From assembly GCA_944320385.1 (NCBI GenBank), contig CALUHH010000024.1, forward strand, positions 1 through 37,938: a stretch of DNA of 37,938 bases, read 5' to 3'. Below are positions 24,184 through 33,667 of the stretch, one piece after another; position 1 is the stretch's first letter; every line of letters starts with the position of its first letter. This stretch comes from an uncultured Atopobiaceae bacterium (lineage in GTDB: Bacteria > Actinomycetota > Coriobacteriia > Coriobacteriales > Atopobiaceae). The position numbers were made by a program, and so were the translations under genes. The notes under the pieces are model-generated. The model did no database searches, was not told the origin of the DNA, and saw only the letters and a program-made list of their open reading frames with translations.

Positions 24184-25584
24184 CATCTGCTCGGGGTGGA
24201 AGACCTCGTCGAAGCGCTCCGGCGTGAGCAGCCCCAGCGCCACGCAGGCCTCGCGCAGCGACGTGCCCTCGGCGAAGGCCTTCTTGGCCACGCGCGCGGC
24301 GTTGTCGTAGCCAATGTGGGGGTTGAGGCAGGTCACGAGCATGAGCGAGCGGTGGAGGTTCTCGTCCATCTTCTCGCGGTTGGCCGTGATGCCGCAGGCG
24401 CAGCGCTCGTCAAACGAGACGATCGCGTCGGCGAGCAGGCGAACGGACTGCAGGTAGTTGTAGGCGATCACCGGCATGAAGACGTTGAGCTCGAAGTTGC
24501 CCTGGGAGGCCGCCATGCCGATCGCGGCGTCGTTGCCCATGACCTGCACGGCCACCATCGTCACGGCCTCGCACTGGGTGGGGTTGACCTTGCCCGGCAT
24601 GATCGAGCTGCCCGGCTCGTTGGCCGGGATGGTGATCTCGCCGAGGCCCAGGCGCGGGCCCGACGCGAGCCAGCGCACGTCGTTGGCGATCTTCATCATG
24701 TTGGCGGCGAGCCCCTTGACCGCGCCGTGGGAGAACACGAGCGCGTCCTTGCCCGTGAGGGCGCGGAACTTGTTGGGGTCGGTCACGAAGGGCAGGCCCG
24801 TGAGGTCGACCACCTCCGCGGCGACGGCCTCGTCGAAGCCGGCGGGCGCGTTGAGCCCCGTGCCCACCGCCGTGCCGCCGAGCGCCAGGCGATAGAGACC
24901 CGGCATCGCGGCCACGAGCTCCTCGCGCGAGCCCTCGAGCAGGCCGCGCCAGCCGGAGATCTCCTGCGAGAAGGAGATGGGCACCGCGTCCTGCAGGTGG
25001 GTGCGGCCGCTCTTGACCACGCCGGCGTTCTCCTCCTCGAGGCGGCGCAGCGTTGCCGTGAGCCGGTCGATCGCGGGCAGCAGGCGCCCCGTCACGGCCA
25101 CGGCCGCGGCCACGTGCATGGCCGTGGGGAAGGTGTCGTTGGAGGACTGGCTCATGTTGACCGAGTCGTTGGGGTGCAGCGGGCGCTCCAGCGCGACGCC
25201 CCGCTCGGCGGCGAGCTGGTTGCCGCGGTTGGCCAGGACCTCGTTCATGTTCATGTTGGACTGCGTGCCGGAGCCCGTCTGCCACACCACGAGCGGGAAG
25301 TCGTCGTCATGCTGGCCGAGAAGAACCTCGTCGGCAGCGGCGCAGATGAGGTCGCGCGCCTCGGGGGCAAGGCGGCCCAGGCGGCAGTTGGCGCGCGCCG
25401 CGGCCTTCTTCACCACGGCGAACGCGCGCACGACCTCCTCGGGCATGCGCTCGGTGCCAATGGGGAAGTTCTCGTGGCTGCGCTCGGTCTGCGCGCCCCA
25501 GAGCGCGTCCGCCGGAACGCGCATCTCGCCCATCGAGTCCCGCTCGACGCGCCAGCCTGCGCCGTCCACGTTCTTCTCGCCCAC
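24178..25584 (-). CDS. fumC: Class II fumarate hydratase FumC
   Basis: A 468-residue enzyme that interconverts fumarate and malate. The signature [11 protein letters not shown] lies at 325-335, the catalytic His196 in SGRTHLQDA, and the [12 protein letters not shown] segment near 101-112. The superfamily also includes aspartase and argininosuccinate lyase, but [11 protein letters not shown] and [14 protein letters not shown] favour FumC. I place the start at GTG 25584, one base after the stop of the SixA-CHAD gene and with GGAGGAG 5 nt upstream. The first residues MGEKNV are encoded by one copy of the dispersed CGAGAAGAACG motif. The stop codon is within a REP-like palindrome. Confidence 0.94.
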   Translation of the reverse strand: MGEKNVDGAGWRVERDSMGEMRVPADALWGAQTERSHENFPIGTERMPEEVVRAFAVVKKAAARANCRLGRLAPEARDLICAAADEVLLGQHDDDFPLVVWQTGSGTQSNMNMNEVLANRGNQLAAERGVALERPLHPNDSVNMSQSSNDTFPTAMHVAAAVAVTGRLLPAIDRLTATLRRLEEENAGVVKSGRTHLQDAVPISFSQEISGWRGLLEGSREELVAAMPGLYRLALGGTAVGTGLNAPAGFDEAVAAEVVDLTGLPFVTDPNKFRALTGKDALVFSHGAVKGLAANMMKIANDVRWLASGPRLGLGEITIPANEPGSSIMPGKVNPTQCEAVTMVAVQVMGNDAAIGMAASQGNFELNVFMPVIAYNYLQSVRLLADAIVSFDERCACGITANREKMDENLHRSLMLVTCLNPHIGYDNAARVAKKAFAEGTSLREACVALGLLTPERFDEVFHPEQMC

Positions 25585-25585
25585 G

Positions 25586-26923
25586 CTACTCCTCCTCGTC
25601 GTCGCTCTCGGCATCGTGGTCCTCCACCTCGCGGCGCCTGAGGCCCGAGGTGATGGCCGAGACGACCTCGGCCTGGTCGCGCGCGACGACGCCGAGGTCG
25701 GCGCGGACGCCGCGGAACCGCGGGCTCTTGGCGCACTCCTCGGCCAGCTGCTTGTTGCTGCGGGCGTCCGAGAGGGCGCCGAGCTCGCGCTGGATCTCGT
25801 CCAGGTACTCGCTCATCTGGGCGCGCTCGGGCCCCAGGACCTCGCCCAGGCGCTCGGCGACGTAGTGCATCTCCTTGGTGTCGCGGCGGGCGACGTAGAC
25901 GGCGTCCCCGTCGCGCAGGTCGAGGCCGAAGAGGTCCTCGTCGACCTCGTTGAACTGCTCGTCAAAGTGCGCGCGGAAGTCGTCGGCGGTGACGCCGCGC
26001 TCGGAGACCTTGGACTTCCAGCCGAAGTGGTGCGCGAGCTCGTGGGCGATCTTGCCCAGCTCCTTGGCGGAGTGGCGCTTGCGCATCAGCGTGAGCAGCG
26101 AGGCGCACTCGAGCGAGCGCTCCTTGGCGCACGACATCGGCAGCAGGCAGTTCTCGCCCAGCTCGCCGCTCTCCACGAGGCCGGCCACGGTCTCGGAGAG
26201 GATGTCGAGGGCGCGCAGGCGCGCGGAGGCCACCTGCAGCTCCTTGATCGCGTGCTCGCAGCGGCGGTTCTGCTTCTTGGTCTGCCACGGCGCGAGGAAC
26301 TGCAGCAGCGAGCGCACGCGCCGGAGGGCGATGCGGAACTGGAGCAGCGCCGCGGCGCTCTCCGGGCCGGCGAGAAACGCGTCGGCGCGCGCGGAGAGGT
26401 CGCGCACCGCGCCCGCGACGGCGTGCTCGACGACCGCGAGCTCCTCCCACGACGTCACCTCGGGACCCGAGACGTACCACCGCAGCACGCCGCGGCCCGA
26501 GAAGCCCGACGCGAGGTCGATGGCGATGACCGCGCCCTTGCCGAGCGGCGGGCAGGTGCCGAGCAGGCGGGAGGAGAGGTTGTCGACGAAGGGGGCGTGC
26601 CCGACGGCGATCACGCACGGGGCGTCCGCCGCGTCGAGCTCGGCGAGAAACGCCGCGGCGTTCTGGGCGTAGAGCGACTGGTGGACCTCGATGTCGTCGA
26701 CGCCCGTGGCGGCCGCGACGACGTCGGCGGTCTCGAGCGCCCGCACGGCGGGGCTGCTCCACACCAGAGCCTTGGGGTCGTCCCCGAGCAGGGAGAACAC
26801 GCGCGGGTAGGCGGTGCGCAGGGCACGCGCGCCGGCCGTCGTGAGCCTGCGGTCGATGTCCTGGCCCGAGGGCGAGAGCGCCTCGGGAGCTCCGTGCCGA
26901 ACGAGAACCAGCGTCTTGACCAT
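25586..26923 (-). CDS. SixA-type histidine phosphatase fused to a CHAD domain
   Basis: A 445-residue fusion. Residues 1-150 form a histidine phosphatase of the SixA type ([11 protein letters not shown] with the RHG motif at 9-11, [13 protein letters not shown], and a second His in AVGHAPF). Residues from about 175 to the end are a CHAD domain: conserved helical, with [15 protein letters not shown] and the Arg/Lys/His-rich surface helices expected to bind polyphosphate. The ending is acidic (ESDDEEE). CHAD proteins are linked to polyphosphate granules and the phosphatase to phosphohistidine or small phosphates, so a role in polyphosphate-linked signalling is inferred. It is nearly fused to fumC (1-nt gap). 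GGGGGAG precedes the ATG at 26923. Confidence 0.82.
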   Translation of the reverse strand: MVKTLVLVRHGAPEALSPSGQDIDRRLTTAGARALRTAYPRVFSLLGDDPKALVWSSPAVRALETADVVAAATGVDDIEVHQSLYAQNAAAFLAELDAADAPCVIAVGHAPFVDNLSSRLLGTCPPLGKGAVIAIDLASGFSGRGVLRWYVSGPEVTSWEELAVVEHAVAGAVRDLSARADAFLAGPESAAALLQFRIALRRVRSLLQFLAPWQTKKQNRRCEHAIKELQVASARLRALDILSETVAGLVESGELGENCLLPMSCAKERSLECASLLTLMRKRHSAKELGKIAHELAHHFGWKSKVSERGVTADDFRAHFDEQFNEVDEDLFGLDLRDGDAVYVARRDTKEMHYVAERLGEVLGPERAQMSEYLDEIQRELGALSDARSNKQLAEECAKSPRFRGVRADLGVVARDQAEVVSAITSGLRRREVEDHDAESDDEEE

Positions 26924-27141
26924 GTCTCCCCCGATCGTCAACTTCGGCAACGCACCGAACAGCAAGCATAGCAATTAACCGCTCGCCGATTTCTCGGCTT
27001 CGGGGAGCGGCAGCCCCGGGACATCCCGCGCGGGACGGGCGGGGTGCCGACGGCGGACGAGAAGGACGTGTCGCCCGATTTTTGGACGCGTCCCGTGCCC
27101 TGGACGTCCTACCATGGCGGCAACGGGAGAAAGGGGACGCC
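26924..27141. other. Divergent intergenic region, sixA-CHAD and moxR
   Basis: About 220 nt. It holds a small GCCGA/TCGGC hairpin (26982-26997), a C/G-rich imperfect repeat and one CGAGAAGGACG motif (27058-27068). AT-rich DNA near 26965-26980 (CTATGCTT on the minus strand) may hold the -10 for the minus-strand operon. No riboswitch or other site is recognised. Confidence 0.4.
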
Positions 27142-28116
27142 ATGGCCATCGCGCGTGCAGACGTCGAGGCCGCCGCCGAGCTCGGCGGGGCCGTCGCGGC
27201 GGAGCTGGGGGCGGCCCTGGCCGTCCCGCGGGAGACGGTCGCCCTCGCGGTGATGTGCCTGCTCTCGGGCGGGCACCTGCTCCTCGAGGACGTGCCCGGC
27301 GTGGGCAAGACCACGCTCGCCCGCGCCCTGGCCCGCAGCGTGCGCGCCCGCGTGAAGCGCATCCAGTTCACCTCCGACCTGCTCCCGAGCGACCTCACCG
27401 GCGTGAGCGTGTGGGACCCGGAGGCACGGTCCTTCTCGTTTCACCCCGGGCCGCTCTTCTCGGACATGGTCGTGGCCGACGAGATCAACCGCGCCAACCC
27501 CAAGACGCAGGCGGCCCTGCTCGAGGCCATGGAGGAGCGCCGCATCACCGTCGACGGCACCACCTACGGCCTTCCCGACCCCTACTTCGTCATCGCCACG
27601 CAGAACCCGGTGGAGATGGAGGGCACCTATCCCCTGCCCGAGGCGCAGCTCGACCGCTTCATGGTGCGCACGAGCCTCGGCTACCCGGGGGCCGACGCAG
27701 AGCGTGAGATGCTCCGGGGCGCCTCAGGCACCGACCCCGTCGCGCGCGTGCGGCAGGTCTGCGGCGTCGAGGACGTGCGCGCGTTCCGGGAGCTCGCGGC
27801 GACCGTGCACGTGAGCGAGGAGGTCGCGGCCTACGCCGTGGCGCTGCTCGACGCCACGCGCCGCGCGTCCGAGATCCGGCTCGGCGCCTCGCCGCGCGCC
27901 GGCCTCGCGCTGCTCGCCATCAGCCGCACGCGCGCGCTGCTCGACGGGCGTGCCGCGGTCTTTCCCGCCGACGTCCGCACCCTGGCGCCGGCCGTGCTCG
28001 CGCACCGCCTCGTGCTGCGCGACCTCTCCCCCGAGACGTCCCAGACCGCCCAGCAGCTGGCCGCCCTCAGGCGCGCGCTCGCGCAGGTGCCGGCGCCCGG
28101 CGGCGGGCGGAGATGA
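27142..28116 (+). CDS. MoxR-family AAA+ ATPase
   Basis: A 324-residue MoxR ATPase. Walker A is GVGKTT at 53-58, Walker B VVADEIN at 110-116, sensor 1 in IATQNPVEMEGTYPLPEAQ, and the C-terminal lid carries the sensor 2 region (SPRAGLAL). MoxR proteins act as chaperones that assemble or activate protein complexes. Here the partner is probably the DUF58-transglutaminase fusion encoded directly downstream, whose start overlaps this stop by 4 nt (ATGA). AGAAAGGGG precedes the ATG at 27142; the open frame runs 20 codons further upstream without a better start. Confidence 0.93.
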   Translation: MAIARADVEAAAELGGAVAAELGAALAVPRETVALAVMCLLSGGHLLLEDVPGVGKTTLARALARSVRARVKRIQFTSDLLPSDLTGVSVWDPEARSFSFHPGPLFSDMVVADEINRANPKTQAALLEAMEERRITVDGTTYGLPDPYFVIATQNPVEMEGTYPLPEAQLDRFMVRTSLGYPGADAEREMLRGASGTDPVARVRQVCGVEDVRAFRELAATVHVSEEVAAYAVALLDATRRASEIRLGASPRAGLALLAISRTRALLDGRAAVFPADVRTLAPAVLAHRLVLRDLSPETSQTAQQLAALRRALAQVPAPGGGRR

Positions 28117-31100
28117 GCCGGGGCGGCAGAGCCCGGACCCGGCCCGTCGCCCTCGCGGCGCGCGGGGCCGCCCAGCTTGCCTGCGCTGCGGCGCTGCTCG
28201 CGGCCGGCGTGGCGGGCGGGTGGTTCGCCTGCGCGACGGCCGGGATCGCCCTCATGCTCGCCGGCGCCGTCGGTCTTGTCGAGGTCCTTCTCGCCCGCGT
28301 GCTGCGCGCCGGGGAGCGCGGGCCCGCCGGGCCGCTGGGCGCCCCGGAGCGCAGCGAGGACAGCTGGGTGCGCGTGGACCAGCACGGGCGCGTGATCGGG
28401 CGACCGGGCCGCCTGCCCGCCGAGCGCGGCCTCTACCGGCAGCGCAGCGTCACCCTGACCTGGCGCGACCCCTTTGGCTTCTGGCGCGCCCAGCGCGTGG
28501 AGGCCACGGACCGCGAGGTGCGCGTGCCGCCCGTCGCGGACCCCGCGCTCGTGCGCCTCGTGTCGTCGCGTGCCGTGGCGCGCTCCCTCGACCGCAGCGC
28601 GGAGCCCGACCCGTCCGGCGTGCGCCCCTACGAGCGCGGCGACGGCCTCCGCCAGATCTCGTGGCGGCAGAGCGCCCATCACGGCGAGCTCATGTCGCTC
28701 GAGCGCGCCGGCGACCAGGCGCCCCCGGTGCTGGTGGTGGCCGACACGCTCGCGGCCCGGGACGCCGACGCGCTGGCGGTCACGGCCGAGGCGCTGCTGC
28801 GGGGCCTGCGCCGCGCGCCCGACGTGCTGCTCACCGACGGTCTGGCGAGCTGGCGGGCGCCTATGCAGCAGGAGCGCCTCCTCGCCGCGCTCGTGGCCGA
28901 CGACGAGGCCGCGGGCGGGGCGGACGCGCGGGCGCGCCTTGTCGGGCGGCTCGCTGGGGGCGGCGCCGAGCGGCGGCGCGTCCTGCTCGTCACCTGCGAC
29001 GCGCGCGGACCGCTCGCGACGGCGCTCTCCCGCGGGCCGCTCGGCCGGTCGCTCGTGGTGGTGGAGGCCCGCCCGGGACACGCAGCCGCGGCTCCCCGCG
29101 AGGGACGCGCCCAGGCCGAGAAGGACGAGGCGCCCGTCGCCGCCGCGCCCGCCCAAGCGGTGACGAGCGTGCCCTGCGAGCTGCTCGCGCTTGCGTGCTG
29201 CTGCGCGCTGGCACTGCTCACGATGGTCCCCTTCCTCGACATGATCCGCGACGGCGCGTGGGCGATTCCGACGGCGGCGCTGCTTGCGGCGGGCGCCGCG
29301 GCGGGGTGCGGGACGGGCTCGCTGCTCGCGCGTCGGGGCGCGAGGCCGATCGCGCGGGCGATCGCGGCGGAGGTGCTCGCAGTGGCCGCCCTCGCGGCGG
29401 GCGTGCTCGTCGCCTGCTCGCTCTTTGAGGCGCGCCGCGGCTTCGGGGTTCTCGAGGCCACGGCGGAGCTCGCGCGGGCGGCCGGCGCGCGCGAGGCCGA
29501 CCCCCTCGGCGCCGTGCGCACCCTCGTGACGTCCGGCGTGGCGCAGCTCGGAGGGCAGCCCTTCTCCGAGGCGGACGCCGCGTGGGACCTCCTGATCCTG
29601 CTCGGTGGCGCGGCGCTCGCGGCCGTCTGCGCGCTGCTCGCGAGCTTCCAGCCCACGAGGCCGGCGGTCGCGCTCGTGCCGCTCGGGCTCGCCGCGGCCG
29701 ACCAGAGCGTGATGGGCACGACGTCGCCCGCATGGGTCGCCGGCGTCTGCGCGCTCGGGCTCGCCCTCGCCTGGCTCGCCGCGCCGCGGGACCGCAGGCC
29801 TCTGCGCGTGGGGCTCGTCGTCCTTCTCGCCTGCGCGCTCGGCGCCGCGGGGGCGCTCTCCGCCCGAGCGGACGGCGTGCCCGCGATCGGCCTCTCGGGC
29901 GGGACGCGGATAGAGACGCTCGTGGACCTCTCGCGCGACCTGCGACGCAACTCGAGCGCCGTCGCGCTCACCTACACCACCAACGCCGGCAGCCCGCTCT
30001 ACCTGCGCGCCGCCGTGCTCGAGGACTTTGACGGGTCAACGTGGCGCGCGAACACGGACGCGGACGCCCTGCTCGACGAGCCGCTCGAGCAGATCCAGGG
30101 GGTCGCCGTCGCGGTCGGGACCATCACCACCACGGTCGAGACCCGGGGCGGCTCCTCCCCGGTGCCGCCGGGCACCACCAGCGTGAGGAGCAGGGGCGCG
30201 AGCAGCTACGTCGCCATGGGTGAGAATCGCACGCCCATCGCCACCTCCGCCGGCGTGGATGCGGTCGGCCGGGAGCTCGCAGCCATCAGAGCCCTCGTGG
30301 GCGGCACCGGGCGGGAGCCGCGGGGCCGCCCGCGTGGGATGCTCGAGGTGGAGGGCGGCGTCGGACCCAACATCCAGGCAGTCGTCGACGCGGCGCGCGG
30401 CGACGGAGCGGATGCCACGGGCGGCGACGCGAGCGACCAGATCGAGGTCATCCGCTGGCTCGTGGACTACTTCGCCTCGGGCGGGTTTGCCTACACGCTC
30501 GACGCCCCCGGCGGCGACGGGCAGGACAACCTCGCCGTCATCGACGACTTCCTCGCCGAGCGGCGCGGCTACTGCACGCACTACGCCACGGCCTTCACGG
30601 CGCTCGCGCGCCTGCTCGGCGTGCCCGCGCGCGTGGCGATGGGCTACCAGCCTGAGGGACCTGCCGACGCGGACGGCAGCTACGAGGTCACGATGCGCCA
30701 GCTCCACGCCTGGAGCGAGGTCTGGGTCGACGGCTATGGCTGGGTGGGCGTGGACGTGACGCCCGCGGCGGGCGACGCGGAGCCCAACGAGCCCGCGACC
30801 ACGACGCCCGCGACGCCGACCACGTCCCAGCAGCCCCAGGCGGAGGCGGAGGCGGAGGAGCCCGAGGAGGAGGTGGCTCCCGACGAGCCGGATGCGGACC
30901 AGGACGAGCCGGGTGCCCCGGGCGACGCGCGGCCCTCCGGCAACGACGCGCCGGGCGGTACGCCCGAGCTGCCCGCGTGGGCCGCGCCCGTCCTTCTCGG
31001 CCTCTGCGCGGTCGGCTGCATCGGGGCGGCGGCAGGACTTGCGCTGCGCGCCCGCAGGCGCCGGCTCGAGCGCGGGGACTGGGGCTACGCCTGGCGGCGC

Positions 31101-31331
31101 CTCTGCCGCGTGGCACGGCGGGCCCGCGTGCGCTGGGACCGCTCCGCGACCGAGCAGGACGTCGCCGCGGCCATCTGCGCGCGCCTCGACGACACCGCCC
31201 TGGCGGACGCCGTGCGCGACCTTGCCCGGCGCGCCTGCCTCGCCCGCTACGGCGAGGGCCCCGTCGCCGGCGACGGCACGCGACTGCCGCAGACCCTGCG
31301 CGACCTCGCCCACGCCCTGCGCCGCCGCTGA
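28113..31331 (+). CDS. DUF58-transglutaminase fusion membrane protein
   Basis: A 1072-residue protein that combines what are usually two neighbours of MoxR. Residues 1-320: two N-terminal helices and a DUF58/vWA-like domain with the motif RPYERGDGLRQISWRQSAHH (171-190). About 350-590: several helices of the TgpA type. About 770-885: transglutaminase-like core with the apparent triad Cys821 (RGYCTHYATAF), His865 (LHAWSEVW) and Asp881 (GVDVTP). Then an acidic Pro-rich linker (to about 950), one more helix and a cytoplasmic DUF4129-like tail rich in Arg. The catalytic domain faces outside, so cell-envelope protein cross-linking or proteolysis is inferred. It overlaps moxR by 4 nt. Confidence 0.88.
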   Translation: MSRGGRARTRPVALAARGAAQLACAAALLAAGVAGGWFACATAGIALMLAGAVGLVEVLLARVLRAGERGPAGPLGAPERSEDSWVRVDQHGRVIGRPGRLPAERGLYRQRSVTLTWRDPFGFWRAQRVEATDREVRVPPVADPALVRLVSSRAVARSLDRSAEPDPSGVRPYERGDGLRQISWRQSAHHGELMSLERAGDQAPPVLVVADTLAARDADALAVTAEALLRGLRRAPDVLLTDGLASWRAPMQQERLLAALVADDEAAGGADARARLVGRLAGGGAERRRVLLVTCDARGPLATALSRGPLGRSLVVVEARPGHAAAAPREGRAQAEKDEAPVAAAPAQAVTSVPCELLALACCCALALLTMVPFLDMIRDGAWAIPTAALLAAGAAAGCGTGSLLARRGARPIARAIAAEVLAVAALAAGVLVACSLFEARRGFGVLEATAELARAAGAREADPLGAVRTLVTSGVAQLGGQPFSEADAAWDLLILLGGAALAAVCALLASFQPTRPAVALVPLGLAAADQSVMGTTSPAWVAGVCALGLALAWLAAPRDRRPLRVGLVVLLACALGAAGALSARADGVPAIGLSGGTRIETLVDLSRDLRRNSSAVALTYTTNAGSPLYLRAAVLEDFDGSTWRANTDADALLDEPLEQIQGVAVAVGTITTTVETRGGSSPVPPGTTSVRSRGASSYVAMGENRTPIATSAGVDAVGRELAAIRALVGGTGREPRGRPRGMLEVEGGVGPNIQAVVDAARGDGADATGGDASDQIEVIRWLVDYFASGGFAYTLDAPGGDGQDNLAVIDDFLAERRGYCTHYATAFTALARLLGVPARVAMGYQPEGPADADGSYEVTMRQLHAWSEVWVDGYGWVGVDVTPAAGDAEPNEPATTTPATPTTSQQPQAEAEAEEPEEEVAPDEPDADQDEPGAPGDARPSGNDAPGGTPELPAWAAPVLLGLCAVGCIGAAAGLALRARRRRLERGDWGYAWRRLCRVARRARVRWDRSATEQDVAAAICARLDDTALADAVRDLARRACLARYGEGPVAGDGTRLPQTLRDLAHALRRR

Positions 31332-31360
31332 CGCCCGCCGCACGTCCGCCCCGCCCGGGG

Positions 31361-31492
31361 CGTTGTGCGCACTCCCCGGCGTTGTGTACACCGGCTTCAA
31401 GGTTCTTCTCAACAAAAGTGCAGGTAGACGAGCTGACGAGAAGTGTACACAACGCCGACGAATGTACATACCGCCGAGAAGTGCGCACAACG
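31361..31492. repeat. 19-bp-period array of 8-bp palindromes
   Basis: Forward units CGTTGTGCGCAC (31361) and CGTTGTGTACAC (31380) are 19 bp apart. Inverted units GTGTACACAACG (31443), ATGTACATACCG (31462) and GTGCGCACAACG (31481) are also 19 bp apart. Each unit centres on an 8-bp palindrome (GTGCGCAC, GTGTACAC or ATGTACAT), and most carry CGAGAAG beside it. The block lies between the convergent DUF58-transglutaminase and htpG genes. Confidence 0.8.
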
Positions 31493-31507
31493 CCCCGACC
31501 TCGCAAG

Positions 31508-31537
31508 AAAAAAGGGGCGGGCCCGAAAGCCCGCCCC
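31508..31537 (-). terminator. Intrinsic terminator of htpG
   Basis: On the minus strand, GGGGCGGGC and GCCCGCCCC pair as a 9-bp stem, followed by TTTTTT. It is 17 nt past the htpG stop. Confidence 0.92.
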
Positions 31538-31554
31538 CAGCTCAGTCGCGCCCG

Positions 31555-33579
31555 CTACATCAGCTCGCAGACCTGGGTGGCAAAGGCCACGGGGTCCTCG
31601 GGCAGGATGCCCTCGACGAGCAGGGCCTGGTTGTAGAGCAGCCCCGCGTAGAGCTTCACCTTCTCGGCGTCGCCGGCCTCCTGGGCGGCGCGCAGCTTCT
31701 CGAAGACCGGGTGTTTGGCGTTGACCTCGAGCACGCGGACGGCCTTGGGGGCCTGGCCGGCCTCGGGGCCGGACGCGAGGACCTTCTCCATCTCCAGGCT
31801 GAGCGGCCCCTCGGAGGTGATCACGGCCGGCGCGCCGTCGGCGGCCAGGCGCGTGGACACCGCGACCTTCTCGACCTTCTCGCCCAGGGCCTCCTTCATG
31901 GCCCCGAACAGGCCCTCGTTTGCCTTGGTTGCCTCCTCGGCCTCCTTCTTCTCCTCGTCGCTCGCGAGGTCCAGGTCGCCGGAGGTCACGTTCTTGAGCT
32001 CGACCGTGCGGTCCTCGACCTCGGGCTCGGCGCCGTCGGCCACGGCCTTCTCCGCCGCCTCGCGTGCGGCGTCATCGGCGTAGGTCTTGGGCAGGCCCTT
32101 GGCCGTGAACTCGCGCATGGCCTGGAAGCAGAACTCGTCCACGTCCTGCGTGCAGAGAAGGACGTCGTAGCCCTTGGAAAGAACCGCCTCCACCACGGGC
32201 ATCTTGGCCAGGCGCTCGCGGTCGTCGCCGGCGGCGTAGTAGATCGCCTTCTGGCCCTCGGGCATGGCTGCCACGTACTCCTGCAGCGTGACCATCTTCT
32301 GCTCGCGCGCGCTCCAGAACAGCAGCAGCCCCGCGAGCTCGTCGGCCTTCATGCCGTAGCTGGAGTAGATGCCGTACTTGAGGCCGCGGCCGAAGTTGTC
32401 GAAGAACTTCTCGTAGGCAGCGCGGTCGTCATTGCGCATGGCCTCGAGCTCGGAGGTGATCTTCTTCTCGATGCGACGCGCCATGGCCTGGAGCTGGCGG
32501 GTCTGCTGGAGCGTCTCGCGGGAGATGTTGAGGGAGACGTCGGCGGAGTCCACGACGCCGCGGACGAAGTTGTAGTAGTCGGGCAGCAGGTCGGCGCACT
32601 TCTCCATGATCAGGACGTTGGAGCTGTAGAGCTCGAGGCCCTTCTCGTAGTCGCGGCTGTAGAGGTCAAAGGGTGCCTGGCCGGGGATGAACAGCAGCGC
32701 GTCGTACTCGAGCGTGCCCTCGGCGTGGAGGCTGAAGGTGCGCGCGGGGTCCGCCCAGTCGTGGAAGGTGGACTTGTAGAACTCGGCGTACTCCTCGTCG
32801 GTGACCTCGGTGCCGCGCTTCTTCCAGATGGGGGTTATCGAGTTGATGGTCTCGAGCTCGGTGTAGTCCTCCCACTCGGGCTTGTAGTCGTCGCCGGCGT
32901 CGGCGGGGCGCTCCTTCTCGCGGCTCTTGGTCACGAGCATCTGAACGGGGTAGCGCACGTAGTTGCTGTAGCGGCGGATGAGCTCGCGGAGCTTCCACTC
33001 GCTGAGGAACTCGTCGTAGTTGGCCTCGTCGGCGTTCTCCTTGAGGGCCATGACGACGGAGGTGCCGCTGGTCGCACGATACGCCGGGTCGTCCGCAGCG
33101 ACGGGCTCGATCGTGTAGCCCTCGACGCCGTCGGAGGTCCAGCGGAAGCACTCGTCCGAGCCCCAGGCGCGGCTGATGACCGAGACCTCGCGCGCGACCA
33201 TGAAGGCGGAGTAGAAGCCCACGCCGAAGCGGCCGATGATGTCGACGGCGTCGCCCTGGGCCTCGGCGTTGGCCTCCTTGAAGGCCTCGGAGCCGGAGTG
33301 GGCGATGGTGCCGAGGTTCTCCTCGAGCTCGGCCTCGGTCATGCCGATGCCGTTGTCGGAGACGGTGATGGTGCGCGCGTCCCTGTCAAAGGCCACGTTG
33401 ATGGCGAGGTTGGCCTGGTCCACCTGCACCGACGAGTCCGTGAGGCTCTTGAGGTAGAGCTTGTCGATCGCGTCCGACGCGTTGGAGACGAGCTCGCGCA
33501 GGAAGATCTCGCGGTTGGTGTAGATGGAGTTGATCATGAGGTCGAGCAGCTTCTTGCTCTCCGTCTTGAACTGGCGCAT
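31555..33579 (-). CDS. htpG: HSP90-family chaperone HtpG
   Basis: A 674-residue cytosolic chaperone. The ATP site is complete: ELVSNASDAIDK (about 29-40), DNGIGM (75-80) and GFYSAFMV (121-128). The middle domain (with LYSSNVLIMEKCADLLPDYY) and C-terminal dimerisation domain follow. Length is a little above E. coli HtpG (624). GGGGAGC precedes the ATG at 33579. It appears monocistronic, with a strong terminator and with palindromes in its promoter region. Confidence 0.96.
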   Translation of the reverse strand: MRQFKTESKKLLDLMINSIYTNREIFLRELVSNASDAIDKLYLKSLTDSSVQVDQANLAINVAFDRDARTITVSDNGIGMTEAELEENLGTIAHSGSEAFKEANAEAQGDAVDIIGRFGVGFYSAFMVAREVSVISRAWGSDECFRWTSDGVEGYTIEPVAADDPAYRATSGTSVVMALKENADEANYDEFLSEWKLRELIRRYSNYVRYPVQMLVTKSREKERPADAGDDYKPEWEDYTELETINSITPIWKKRGTEVTDEEYAEFYKSTFHDWADPARTFSLHAEGTLEYDALLFIPGQAPFDLYSRDYEKGLELYSSNVLIMEKCADLLPDYYNFVRGVVDSADVSLNISRETLQQTRQLQAMARRIEKKITSELEAMRNDDRAAYEKFFDNFGRGLKYGIYSSYGMKADELAGLLLFWSAREQKMVTLQEYVAAMPEGQKAIYYAAGDDRERLAKMPVVEAVLSKGYDVLLCTQDVDEFCFQAMREFTAKGLPKTYADDAAREAAEKAVADGAEPEVEDRTVELKNVTSGDLDLASDEEKKEAEEATKANEGLFGAMKEALGEKVEKVAVSTRLAADGAPAVITSEGPLSLEMEKVLASGPEAGQAPKAVRVLEVNAKHPVFEKLRAAQEAGDAEKVKLYAGLLYNQALLVEGILPEDPVAFATQVCELM

Positions 33580-33614
33580 GCGCGCTCCCCTTTCGTACAG
33601 CCTTGTTGAACGAA

Positions 33615-33667
33615 GGGTAGTCTACCCCATTTGAGATAATCTCAGTCAGACACGCTTAGATTCTAAG
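33615..33667 (-). promoter_or_regulatory. Three small palindromes upstream of htpG
   Basis: GGGTAG-T-CTACCC (33615-33627), TGAGAT-A-ATCTCA (33632-33644) and CTTAG-ATT-CTAAG (33655-33667) lie close together, 35-90 nt upstream of the htpG start. They could be operators of a heat-shock regulator. None matches CIRCE or the HAIR repeat that I recall. No confident -35/-10 pair is seen. Confidence 0.45.

Noticed and set aside
31361..31492. Origin of replication (DnaA boxes)
   Set aside because: The words do not match TTATCCACA-type boxes and there is no dnaA, dnaN or AT-rich unwinding region.
33580..33666. CIRCE element upstream of htpG
   Set aside because: No TTAGCACTC-N9-GAGTGCTAA match; the palindromes present have other sequences.
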